DNA of 6,982 bases from a bacterium (GTDB lineage: Bacteria > Actinomycetota > Acidimicrobiia > Acidimicrobiales > Bin134). The notes below the pieces were generated by a model that ran no database searches, was not told the DNA's origin, and saw only the letters and a program-made list of their open reading frames with translations. The stretch is from the NCBI GenBank assembly GCA_028820035.1, contig JAPPKI010000545.1:1-6982 (forward strand), written 5' to 3'. Of this stretch, positions 1-5,787 are shown piece by piece. Both the position numbers and the translations under genes were made by a program. Position 1 is the stretch's first letter. Every line of letters starts with the position of its first letter.

Positions 1-595
1 CCTCTACACCGAGACCGACCGCATCGGCGACTGCAACGCCGTGCACGCCCCCACTTATTCGATGTCGAAGATCGGCGGGGAGGCAGTGGCCCGCACCATG
101 GCCCGAGCGCTCAAACTGCCCACCACCATCGCCCGCATCAATGCCAGCTACGGGCCCAACGGGGGGCTGCCCGTGTACCACATGGACTGGCTGATGAACG
201 ACCTGCCGATCCGGCTGCGGGCGCCGGCCCCGTCGCCCTACTCCCCCATCCACCAAGACGACATGAACGCCCACGTCGAGCCGCTGCTGGCCGCGGCGTC
301 GGTGCCGGCCACGGTGGTCAACTGGGGAGGCGACGAGCACGTCAAAGCCGAGGACTGGGTAATGCACCTGGGCGAGCTTTCCGGGAAGATGCCCGAAGTC
401 GCCTACGACGCGTTCCCCGGATCCCAGCCCGGCGCGGGCGCCGATCCGGCCAAGCGGATTTCTCTCACCGGCCCCTGCCAGGTGGGCTGGCGAGACGGCC
501 TGACCGAGGTCTACGAAGCGCGCTATCCCGGCGGCCAGCCCGCTCCCGGCATCGGCGGCGCCGAGCGCCTCACTGCCGCTTACGGCAACGATTAG
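1..595 (+). CDS. NAD-dependent epimerase/dehydratase family protein (extended SDR), 5' truncated by window edge
   Basis: The reading frame is open from base 2 and ends at TAG 593-595, giving 197 visible residues; the N-terminal Rossmann half lies outside the window. Visible residues 19-23 are YSMSK, the YxxxK catalytic motif of short-chain dehydrogenases. It is followed by a helix, then TTIARINASYGPNG (about residues 41-54), a typical strand and 'YGPxG' turn of extended SDRs. IHQDDM (83-88) matches the family's 'HvdD' element after the substrate-binding loop. The C-terminal part looks like the usual substrate domain. Such proteins act in the cytosol on nucleotide sugars or other carbonyl/alcohol substrates with NAD(P); the cofactor-binding glycine motif is not visible, so substrate and cofactor cannot be assigned. 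The ATG/GTG codons near base 41 are internal, because the coding sequence continues upstream of them. The gene converges on the hydrolase with only 3 nt between stops. Confidence 0.85.
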   Translation, partial: LYTETDRIGDCNAVHAPTYSMSKIGGEAVARTMARALKLPTTIARINASYGPNGGLPVYHMDWLMNDLPIRLRAPAPSPYSPIHQDDMNAHVEPLLAAASVPATVVNWGGDEHVKAEDWVMHLGELSGKMPEVAYDAFPGSQPGAGADPAKRISLTGPCQVGWRDGLTEVYEARYPGGQPAPGIGGAERLTAAYGND

Positions 596-598
596 GGC

Positions 599-1504
599 TT
601 AGCTCAGGCGAGAGGCCAGCAAGCGGGCCAGCTCCCGCGGCTGGTCGCCCTGGATGCTGTGGCCGGCGTTGGCCACCACGACCACCTCGGCATCAGGCTG
701 ACGGCGCAAGAACTCCTCCACGTCTTCGTCGCCCACCACTCCCGAATCCGCTCCCCGGTACAGCACCACCGGGCACGCCAGCGCGTCCACTGAGGTCCAC
801 AGGTCGGAGAACTCCGGGCTGCCCCCGCCCGGTTTGTCCGGGTCGGTGAGCTTCCAATCCCGCACCGGGTCCCACCGCCAGGTCCAGCTGCCGTCGGATT
901 GCTCGAAGGCGTTGTGGATGATGCCCCGCCGCAGCGACGATTCGGTGCGGGTGGGGTTGAACTCCATGGTCCGGCCCAAGATGTCGTCGAAGCTCTCAAA
1001 GGTCTGGGGACCGGAGATGAACTCCACGATGGGCTCGGCCTTGGCATGATCGGTGCCGGGAGTCACGTCCACCACCGCTAGCGAGGGTACGAGCTCCGGG
1101 TGGCGAGCCCCCAGGCAGATGGCCGTCAACCCGCCCAGCGACATGCCCACCACCAACTCCGCCTCCGGCGCCACTTCTCGGATGGCCACCGCCACGTCAT
1201 CGGCCATCGACGGCGGCCAATAGTCGTGCTCAGGCCGCCAGTCGGAGTGCCCGTGGCCAGGCAGATCAATGGCCACCGCCGGTTCCCCCAGAGCCAGCAC
1301 CACGGTGTCCCAAGTGTGGGCGTTCTGGGCCCCTCCATGGATGAACACCACCCGGGCCGGTGCATCCCCCCACACGATTGCGCTTAAGCCAAGCTCGCTG
1401 GGCAATTCCACCCGACACCGTTCCACCGGCGGCGGCCCGTCCCAATCCAGTCCCACCTCAGAGGCATTGTCTGCCAACATCGAGAACTCGTCATAGACCG
1501 TCAT
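599..1504 (-). CDS. alpha/beta hydrolase fold protein
   Basis: A 301-residue cytosolic hydrolase, probably an esterase or related enzyme acting on an ester, amide or C-C bond; the substrate is unknown. The fold landmarks are in order: HGG oxyanion-hole loop (56-58), DLPGHGHSD (80-88), nucleophile elbow GMSLG with Ser122 (120-124), a probable acid in RGADSG (Asp253), and catalytic His282 in NAGHS. All three members of the Ser-Asp-His triad are therefore identifiable. A cap region lies between about residues 150 and 240 and is rich in Trp (WTWRWD). An upstream GTG at 1513 is possible, but I chose ATG 1504 because AGGG (minus strand, 1513-1516) then sits 8 nt upstream, whereas the GTG has no usable ribosome binding site. 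The gene is divergent from the first RDD gene (56 nt apart) and convergent with the epimerase-like gene. It appears to be a single-gene transcript. Confidence 0.9.
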   Translation of the reverse strand: MTVYDEFSMLADNASEVGLDWDGPPPVERCRVELPSELGLSAIVWGDAPARVVFIHGGAQNAHTWDTVVLALGEPAVAIDLPGHGHSDWRPEHDYWPPSMADDVAVAIREVAPEAELVVGMSLGGLTAICLGARHPELVPSLAVVDVTPGTDHAKAEPIVEFISGPQTFESFDDILGRTMEFNPTRTESSLRRGIIHNAFEQSDGSWTWRWDPVRDWKLTDPDKPGGGSPEFSDLWTSVDALACPVVLYRGADSGVVGDEDVEEFLRRQPDAEVVVVANAGHSIQGDQPRELARLLASRLS

Positions 1505-1560
1505 TGACTTCACCCTGCCGGTGTTGGATAGCCGCTGCCAACTATTGGCCTGACACCATC
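1505..1560. promoter_or_regulatory. divergent intergenic region between hydrolase and first RDD gene
   Basis: These 56 nt must hold promoter signals for both directions, apart from the AGGG ribosome binding site used by the hydrolase. I see a short palindrome GCCAA-CTA-TTGGC at 1537-1549. It is not preserved in the matching block upstream of the second RDD gene, so a regulatory role is only a guess. No convincing -35/-10 pair could be picked out. There is no purine-rich ribosome binding site ahead of the ATG at 1561. Confidence 0.35.
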
Positions 1561-1680
1561 ATGAGCGTTTCGTCCTGGGAGCCCGATCCCACTGGCCGCC
1601 ACCAATATCGCTGGTGGGACGGTGAAGAGTGGACCGACCAAGTCGCCGACGACGGAGTGCAGACAACCGATCCAGTCACC
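1526..1680 (+). repeat. tandem duplicated leader + DUF2510-like module, copy A
   Basis: This segment starts with GGATAGCC at 1526, 35 nt before the ATG, and runs through codon 40 of the first RDD gene. It aligns with 2230-2385. Shared non-coding landmarks are GGATAGCC, GCCAAC and GCCTGAC in the same order, followed by ATGAGC. In the coding part, 30 of 40 residues are identical by direct comparison, including RWWDGEEWT and VADDGVQ. Similarity fades after about codon 40. Confidence 0.75.
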
Positions 1681-2202
1681 TCTAGCGAGGCGAGTCTTCC
1701 TGAAGGAACGCTCCCATCGACACTGGGACCAGCGCCCAATGACCCAATTGTCCATAACGACCCGGATACTCCTGACCCCATGAGCATGTTGTCTGCACGT
1801 GGAAAGCGCTTCGGCGCGTTCCTCCTGGAGATCCCGTTGGCAGCCGTCACACTGGGGATCGGCTACCTGATCTGGGCGCTGATCGTCTATTCCCAAGGGC
1901 AGACTCCGGCGAAACAGTTGCTGAAGATGCGGGTAGTCAACTTGGATGAACGACGGGCCGCTGGCTGGTCGTCCATGTTTCTTCGCGAGTGGATTCTGAA
2001 GGCAGCAATTCCCATCGGCCTCAACCTCATCTCCGTAGGGATCGTGGGGACCCTGTGGATATTGGTCGGCGGAATCATGGTGCTCGTCAATGACAGGCAT
2101 CGGGCGCTGTGGGACAGAGCGCTCAAGACAGTCGTTATTGACGATCCTGACGACTCGTATAAGCCTCATCCCTACTCCCGAGATCGCCTTTGGGAGCAAT
2201 GA
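1561..2202 (+). CDS. DUF2510-like/RDD family membrane protein, short form
   Basis: A 213-residue integral membrane protein. Residues 5-32 (SWEPDP...RWWDGEEWT...VADDG) match the DUF2510 pattern, a small Trp-rich cytosolic module common at the N-terminus of actinobacterial membrane proteins; its role is unknown. A Pro/Asp/Ser-rich linker (about 35-78) leads to an RDD-type domain: RFGAFLLE (83-90), a hydrophobic helix (about 88-109), GQTPAKQLLKMRVV (113-126) and a long hydrophobic stretch (about 145-177). It ends with the RALWDRALKTVV motif (181-192) that corresponds to the C-terminal RDD signature. Compared with its neighbour it lacks a hydrophobic segment and loop between the first helix and GQT, and Glu90 replaces the usual Asp. 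The frame is open further upstream, but I chose ATG 1561 because the paralogue starts at the aligned ATG. No ribosome binding site is visible. RDD proteins are proposed membrane transport or channel-like proteins; the specific function here is unknown. Confidence 0.85.
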   Translation: MSVSSWEPDPTGRHQYRWWDGEEWTDQVADDGVQTTDPVTSSEASLPEGTLPSTLGPAPNDPIVHNDPDTPDPMSMLSARGKRFGAFLLEIPLAAVTLGIGYLIWALIVYSQGQTPAKQLLKMRVVNLDERRAAGWSSMFLREWILKAAIPIGLNLISVGIVGTLWILVGGIMVLVNDRHRALWDRALKTVVIDDPDDSYKPHPYSRDRLWEQ

Positions 2203-2229
2203 GCCGCGATCCGCAGTCGGACGGACAGC

Positions 2230-2385
2230 GGATAGCCAACGGCCAACAGATAGCCTGACCTCCGCATGAGCAATCCCTCCTGGGAGGCAGACCCGACCAC
2301 CCGACACGAATACCGCTGGTGGGACGGCGAAGAGTGGACCGAGCATGTGGCCGACGACGGGGTGCAATCCCTCGATCCCCTTACC
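2230..2385 (+). repeat. tandem duplicated leader + DUF2510-like module, copy B
   Basis: This is the second copy of the unit seen at 1526-1680. It begins with GGATAGCC at 2230, 36 nt before the ATG. An in-frame TAG at 2251-2253 shows that the shared upstream block is not translated with this gene. The block is therefore conserved as non-coding DNA or retained from a recent duplication. Confidence 0.75.
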
Positions 2386-2976
2386 GGCGCAGAAAACCTG
2401 GAGCCCCCTAAGGCACGCCGCGCCCGCGGCTCTGAAGCAACCGCCGGCCAAGAAGCAGTTTCATCTGACCAACCGGTCCAACTGGCCTCTCGCATGGCTC
2501 GCTTTGGTGGCCGGCTCATCGATTTGGCTGTCTATTTCGTGTTCACTTTTGCCCTGTTGCTCGTCCTTCACTTCACCGACATCCGGCCGATACCGGTCGA
2601 CGAGCCGTACGATGCCGACCTCGTTCGGGCCTATGCCGAAAGCGTGGAAGGACTCTTTTGGGTACCGATCTTGTTCATCGCGCTCTATGAAATCGGACTG
2701 ACCGCGATAAGAGGCCAAACCTTCGGCAAGATGGCAACCAGGACGCTGGTGGTCCGAGCCGAAGACCTCTTCCAGCCGGAATGGGGTCGCGCCCCGGGAT
2801 GGGGGCAATCGATCATCCGCTGGACCCTCCCCGCTGTGCTGGTGATTCCAGCGTTCTTCCTTCCATACATTGGAGAGATTCTATTTCTGCTCTGCTATCT
2901 GTCCCTGATGTGGGATCGTGATCGACAGGGATGGCACGACAAAGCGGCAAGAACCCTGGTGGTAATGAAGCCGTAG
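2266..2976 (+). CDS. DUF2510-like/RDD family membrane protein, full form
   Basis: A 236-residue integral membrane protein. The N-terminal DUF2510-like module (residues 5-32, with RWWDGEEWT at 17-25) is followed by a charged linker (about 40-75). The RDD domain then has its classic opening ARFGGRLIDLAVY (78-90), holding the Arg and Asp of the name, and a first helix at about 86-103. After a 25-residue hydrophilic loop come a second helix (about 129-147), GQTFGKMATRTLVV (150-163), a third hydrophobic region (about 186-215, one or two helices) and DRQGWHDKAARTLVV (219-233), the C-terminal family motif. The start is fixed by an in-frame stop 13-15 nt upstream. The RDD family has a proposed role in transport of small molecules or ions, but no substrate can be read here. 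It lies 63 nt downstream of its paralogue on the same strand and may share its transcript, yet it also carries its own copy of the leader block. Confidence 0.9.
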   Translation: MSNPSWEADPTTRHEYRWWDGEEWTEHVADDGVQSLDPLTGAENLEPPKARRARGSEATAGQEAVSSDQPVQLASRMARFGGRLIDLAVYFVFTFALLLVLHFTDIRPIPVDEPYDADLVRAYAESVEGLFWVPILFIALYEIGLTAIRGQTFGKMATRTLVVRAEDLFQPEWGRAPGWGQSIIRWTLPAVLVIPAFFLPYIGEILFLLCYLSLMWDRDRQGWHDKAARTLVVMKP

Positions 2977-2992
2977 GCTCACTCCTGCCTGT

Positions 2993-3005
2993 GGCTCGTG
3001 GAGCC
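2993..3005. terminator. short hairpin between convergent genes, possible weak terminator
   Basis: GGCTC-GTG-GAGCC is a perfect 5-bp stem with a 3-nt loop. It lies wholly in the 29-nt gap between the stop of the second RDD gene and the stop of the LLM gene, and directly touches the latter. Its position fits a bidirectional terminator. The stem is short and no T-run follows on either strand, so intrinsic termination would be weak at best. Confidence 0.35.
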
Positions 3006-3959
3006 CTACCCAGAAATCAACTGTTTGAGATGCTCAACGAGTTCTTGGTGCAAGTCGAGTTGATCGCGGATGTAGGCGGGCGACAGGCCGACTACGTGGA
3101 TGCGGATGTTGATGGTGTTGGAACCGGTGGCTTCCATGGCGGCCCATAGTTGCTGGGCGGCCTCGGTTCCGTTGGCAGCTAGCACGGTGTTGGCGCCTTG
3201 GTCCCAGCGGGCCATGGTGCCCTCGGTGGTATAGGTGCGGTAGAGGTCGAGTTGGTTGTCGACGGCCTCGCCGGGAGGGCCGCCGATCCACACCCGTCGG
3301 ATCAAGATCTTGGGGCCGGTCCCTCCGGCCTCGTCGTAGGCGTCGGATAGCGCTCGCACGTGGTCTGTGGCTTGGAGGCTGTCGTAGAGGATGCCCAAGC
3401 CGAACCCGGCCGCCCGGCGGACCGCGGCAAGCGACTGGGCGGCGGCCACCATCGGCACCGGGTGATCGGCACAGGCGGCGATGGCCCGGTCGTCGGCCAG
3501 CGGACCCTCGGCTTCGCCCCGCAGGGCGGCCACCACTAGGGGAAGGGCCTGCTTGAACCGCGGGCTGATCTCGTCAAACGGAACCTCTGCTAACTCGAAG
3601 TCCACCGGCAGCGCTCCCGACGCGAAACCCGCTCCCACCCGACCCGGGAAGGCTGCCGCAAGCCAGGCCACTTCCTCCGCAATGAGCGCGTAGGGCTTCA
3701 TTGGCAACAGCAGAGGGCATGGCGCAGCCCACCCAGACGGCATGACCGCTAGTAGGAATCCGGCCATTTGCTGAGGGCTGGGGAAATAGCCTGGGAAACC
3801 GGCGTGGTGCTCCGACACCATCACCCCGTCGTAGCCCACCTCCACGGCTCGCCGGGCCAGGTCGCGCACCTCGTTTAGCTGCTCGGCGGCTGGGCCATCG
3901 TGGGGATACAGCCGCAGCGACACCGAGCCTTTGGCCAGCGGCGGTGCGGTGTCAACCAT
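3006..3959 (-). CDS. LLM class flavin-dependent oxidoreductase (bacterial luciferase-like)
   Basis: A 317-residue protein of the luciferase-like monooxygenase superfamily, predicted to be a cytosolic TIM-barrel enzyme using reduced FMN or F420. Visible landmarks are a strand-helix unit ending in YDGVMVSEHHAG (43-54), with the SEHH motif typical of the luciferase-type branch. Then come YFPSPQQ (58-64), a buried hydrophobic strand with LLLPMKPYALIAEEVAWL (83-100), and FPGRVGAGFASG (104-115), the 'GR-x-G-x-G' turn near the flavin phosphate. The C-terminal part (230-317) is less typical and carries an ANGTEAAQQL segment. The ATG at 3959 begins 5 nt after the stop of the upstream F420-type gene and has no clear ribosome binding site, suggesting translational coupling. 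It is the last gene of the minus-strand group. The SEHH type suggests a monooxygenase, but the substrate is unknown and FMN versus F420 is undecided. Confidence 0.85.
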   Translation of the reverse strand: MVDTAPPLAKGSVSLRLYPHDGPAAEQLNEVRDLARRAVEVGYDGVMVSEHHAGFPGYFPSPQQMAGFLLAVMPSGWAAPCPLLLPMKPYALIAEEVAWLAAAFPGRVGAGFASGALPVDFELAEVPFDEISPRFKQALPLVVAALRGEAEGPLADDRAIAACADHPVPMVAAAQSLAAVRRAAGFGLGILYDSLQATDHVRALSDAYDEAGGTGPKILIRRVWIGGPPGEAVDNQLDLYRTYTTEGTMARWDQGANTVLAANGTEAAQQLWAAMEATGSNTINIRIHVVGLSPAYIRDQLDLHQELVEHLKQLISG

Positions 3960-3964
3960 GGAGT

Positions 3965-4816
3965 TCAGCGCCGGATGAAGGCGTCAGCGAAGCGGCCCAG
4001 GGCGTCGCGCTTGGCCTCGATGGAGGCGCAGGCTGGGTCACCGGGATACCAGGGCATGGCGATGGTGGAGGAGACCCCGTGCTCGTTCATCTTGTCGTGC
4101 AGGCGAGGTGAGGGATCGGCGTTGGGGATCACCATGGTCTCGAACGGCCCGTCTTCTTTGCCGGCCTCTTTGCGCAGCTCGCTGAGGCGGTCGAGCAGGC
4201 GGTGAACCTCGGGCAGGTCGTAGTTCATGCCCAGCCAGCCGTCGTTGCGAACCGCCCGGGCCAGCGCGGCCTCCGACTTGCCTCCCACCCAGATGGAGAC
4301 CGGCGCGTCGGGCTGGGGGTACATCCCGGTGGGGGCGAAGTCGAAGAACTCCCCGTGGAACTCGGCAGTGCCGTCGCGCCAAAAGCGACGACAGATTTCG
4401 ATCATCTCGTCGGTGCGCCGCCCCCGGGTGCGGGGGTCGGCCCCCATCAGCTCGATCTCCTCCCGCAGCCAACCCACCCCTATGCCTAGCCGGAGCCGGT
4501 TGCTCGACAGCAGCGACAACGTGGCTACTTGGCTGGCCACCGAGAACGGGTCGCGCATGGGCAGGATGTACACGTAGGTGAGCACCTCCAGGGCTGTGGT
4601 GGCGCTCAGCATGGCCGACGCGGTGATCAGCGGATCGGCAAATGGCGACGTGTGGTCGAACGGGTTCTCCCCCGACGGGTGTACCGAGGCGAATCCGGCG
4701 GGCACGGCTACATGGTCGGCCAAAGCAACCCCGGTGAACCCCTCGGCCTCGGCGGCCCGTGCGATGTCCACCACCTGCTCGGTCTCCTCGAACATCACCG
4801 CGGCGTAGTACTTCAC
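3965..4816 (-). CDS. LLM class oxidoreductase, probably F420-dependent
   Basis: A luciferase-like protein of 283 residues (285 if started at ATG 4822). Numbering here is from the ATG: GVALADHVAVP (31-41) holds the ADH segment at the end of a barrel strand, NRLRLGIGVGW (108-118) and DPRTRGRRTDEMIEICRRFW (129-148) are hallmark segments of the predicted F420-dependent LLM group seen in mycobacteria, and IWVGGKSEAALARA (177-190) is the matching C-terminal strand. The family uses F420 or its reduced form for hydride transfer to small carbon substrates; which one is not evident. AGGGAG (minus strand, 4823-4828) directly touches the ATG at 4822 but lies 6 nt before the in-frame GTG at 4816. I therefore prefer GTG, whose product begins MKYYAAVMF. 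The gene is 43 nt downstream of the SDR stop and 5 nt upstream of the second LLM gene, so a three-gene operon is likely. Confidence 0.88.
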   Translation of the reverse strand: MKYYAAVMFEETEQVVDIARAAEAEGFTGVALADHVAVPAGFASVHPSGENPFDHTSPFADPLITASAMLSATTALEVLTYVYILPMRDPFSVASQVATLSLLSSNRLRLGIGVGWLREEIELMGADPRTRGRRTDEMIEICRRFWRDGTAEFHGEFFDFAPTGMYPQPDAPVSIWVGGKSEAALARAVRNDGWLGMNYDLPEVHRLLDRLSELRKEAGKEDGPFETMVIPNADPSPRLHDKMNEHGVSSTIAMPWYPGDPACASIEAKRDALGRFADAFIRR

Positions 4817-4859
4817 TGGCATCTCCCTATTTCGGTGCCCGCTGAGTCGCCCTGGCCGG

Positions 4860-5702
4860 TCATGATCCCGGCATATCCCCCAGCATCACGTCACGGCCTA
4901 GTGCGGGCTCGATGAAGGAGCCGAAGTAAGGGCCCCTGCGCAGGCTGTGGCCGCCGTCGATGTTGATGCATTGGCCGGTTATCCACCGGGACTCGGGTCC
5001 GATCAGGAACCGGGCCAAGTGGCCCACGTCCTCGGGGTATCCCACATCGGCCATGGGGGTGTTCTCGATGTAGCTGTCGTACACCTCGCCGTCTCGGGGG
5101 ATGCCCTCCATGATCTCGGTGGCGATGAAGCCCGGTCGGATGGCGTTGAACCTGATGTTGGCCCCGCCGTACTCGTCGGCGGCGTTGCGCATGATGGCCT
5201 CGATGCCCGCCTTGCCAGGGGTGTAGGCCCCGAAATACATGTGGGTCACATGACCGGCGATCGACGACATGCCCACGAACGACCCGCCCCCGACGGCCCT
5301 CATCAGGGGCACCGAATGCTTGACCGTGAGCATGGTGCCCAGCACATTGAGGTGCAGCACCCGCAGGAACTCGTCGGTGTCTTGGAGGTGGTAGGGGCCC
5401 ATTCCGCCGCCCCCGCCCGCGTTGGCCACAACCCCGTTCAGTGTCCCGGTGGGCTCGGCGGCGGCAGCCACCGCGGCGGCCACCGAGGACTCGTCGGTCA
5501 CGTCGGCCACCACGTAGGCCACGCTGCCCCCATTGCCGGCTTCTTTGCTGATGCGCTCGGCCGAATCGGCCAGCTTCGACTCGGTACGGCCGCAAATGGT
5601 CACCGCGGCGCCGTCGGCGGCCAATGCCGCACCACAGGCGTGGCCGATGCCGGTGCCGCCTCCGGTCACCAGCACTCCGTGTCCCTTCACGCCATCTGCC
5701 AT
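4860..5702 (-). CDS. SDR family oxidoreductase, predicted NADP(H) type
   Basis: A 280-residue classical short-chain dehydrogenase/reductase. It has the cofactor motif TGGGTGIG (13-20), a second strand ending in CGR with Arg39 (which favours NADP(H) binding), Asp68 in VADVTD, NAG (94-96), catalytic Asn119 in HLNVLG, Ser147 in MSSIAG, and Tyr160/Lys164 in YTPGK. It also has RPGFIATEI (189-197) after the active site and the C-terminal INIDGGHSLR. The Ser-Tyr spacing of 13 is standard. A long extra run, with a glycine cluster directly after NAG, is unremarkable. The start is ATG 5702: AGGGAG (minus strand, 5708-5713) lies 5 nt upstream, and earlier in-frame codons reach into the divergent SDR gene. 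It reversibly converts an alcohol and a ketone on an unknown substrate, possibly a 3-ketoacyl thioester. It is the first gene of the probable SDR-LLM-LLM operon. Confidence 0.92.
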   Translation of the reverse strand: MADGVKGHGVLVTGGGTGIGHACGAALAADGAAVTICGRTESKLADSAERISKEAGNGGSVAYVVADVTDESSVAAAVAAAAEPTGTLNGVVANAGGGGGMGPYHLQDTDEFLRVLHLNVLGTMLTVKHSVPLMRAVGGGSFVGMSSIAGHVTHMYFGAYTPGKAGIEAIMRNAADEYGGANIRFNAIRPGFIATEIMEGIPRDGEVYDSYIENTPMADVGYPEDVGHLARFLIGPESRWITGQCINIDGGHSLRRGPYFGSFIEPALGRDVMLGDMPGS

Positions 5703-5787
5703 GATTGCTCCCTGATGAATCGCACGAGGCTGCCTGTCTTGTGCGGTTGATTGATCGCAGCAGCCGCAAAGGTAACAGGAGGATCTG
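5703..5787. promoter_or_regulatory. divergent promoter region between two SDR genes
   Basis: These 85 nt separate two head-to-head SDR genes and must supply both start signals. Each side has a strong ribosome binding site: AGGGAG for the minus gene (5708-5713) and AGGAGG for the plus gene (5777-5782), each 5 nt from its ATG. No convincing -35/-10 pair was found. The middle contains the inverted repeat listed separately. Confidence 0.6.
5721..5745. promoter_or_regulatory. imperfect inverted repeat, candidate operator
   Basis: CGCACGAG (5721-5728) and CTTGTGCG (5738-5745) are inverted copies that match at 7 of 8 positions, separated by 9 nt. The arms sit about 17 bp centre to centre, between the two divergent SDR genes. 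This is the geometry expected for a dimeric repressor such as a TetR-type regulator. No regulator gene lies in the window, so this is an inference from position and symmetry. Confidence 0.4.

Noticed and set aside
1537..1549. Palindrome GCCAA-CTA-TTGGC upstream of the first RDD gene as an operator.
   Set aside because: The right arm is not kept in the duplicated block before the second RDD gene, and 5-bp arms are expected by chance; kept only as a remark in the intergenic entry.
1360..1560. N-terminal extension of the first RDD gene by 67 codons.
   Set aside because: It overlaps the start of the divergent hydrolase, is Pro/Arg-rich without domain features, and the paralogue starts at the aligned ATG with a stop just upstream.
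1510..2451. A 313-codon open frame on the minus strand across both RDD genes, with an internal repeated segment.
   Set aside because: It is antisense to two clearly recognisable membrane proteins, has no family features, and its internal repeat is simply the antisense of the duplicated DUF2510-like module.
4038..4472. A 144-codon Arg/Gly-rich minus-strand frame inside the F420-type LLM gene.
   Set aside because: It is an out-of-phase shadow of a gene with strong family motifs; no independent evidence of coding.
4947..5750. A 267-codon plus-strand open frame opposite the NADP-type SDR.
   Set aside because: It mirrors a well-conserved SDR in GC-rich DNA; its Gly/His/Val-rich composition is that of an antisense shadow, with no domain or ribosome binding site.
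4891..5769. A 292-codon minus-strand frame rich in Arg and His overlapping the SDR in another phase.
   Set aside because: The Arg/Gly/His-rich, low-complexity translation is typical of an out-of-phase read of a high-GC gene; the SDR motifs are all in the other frame.
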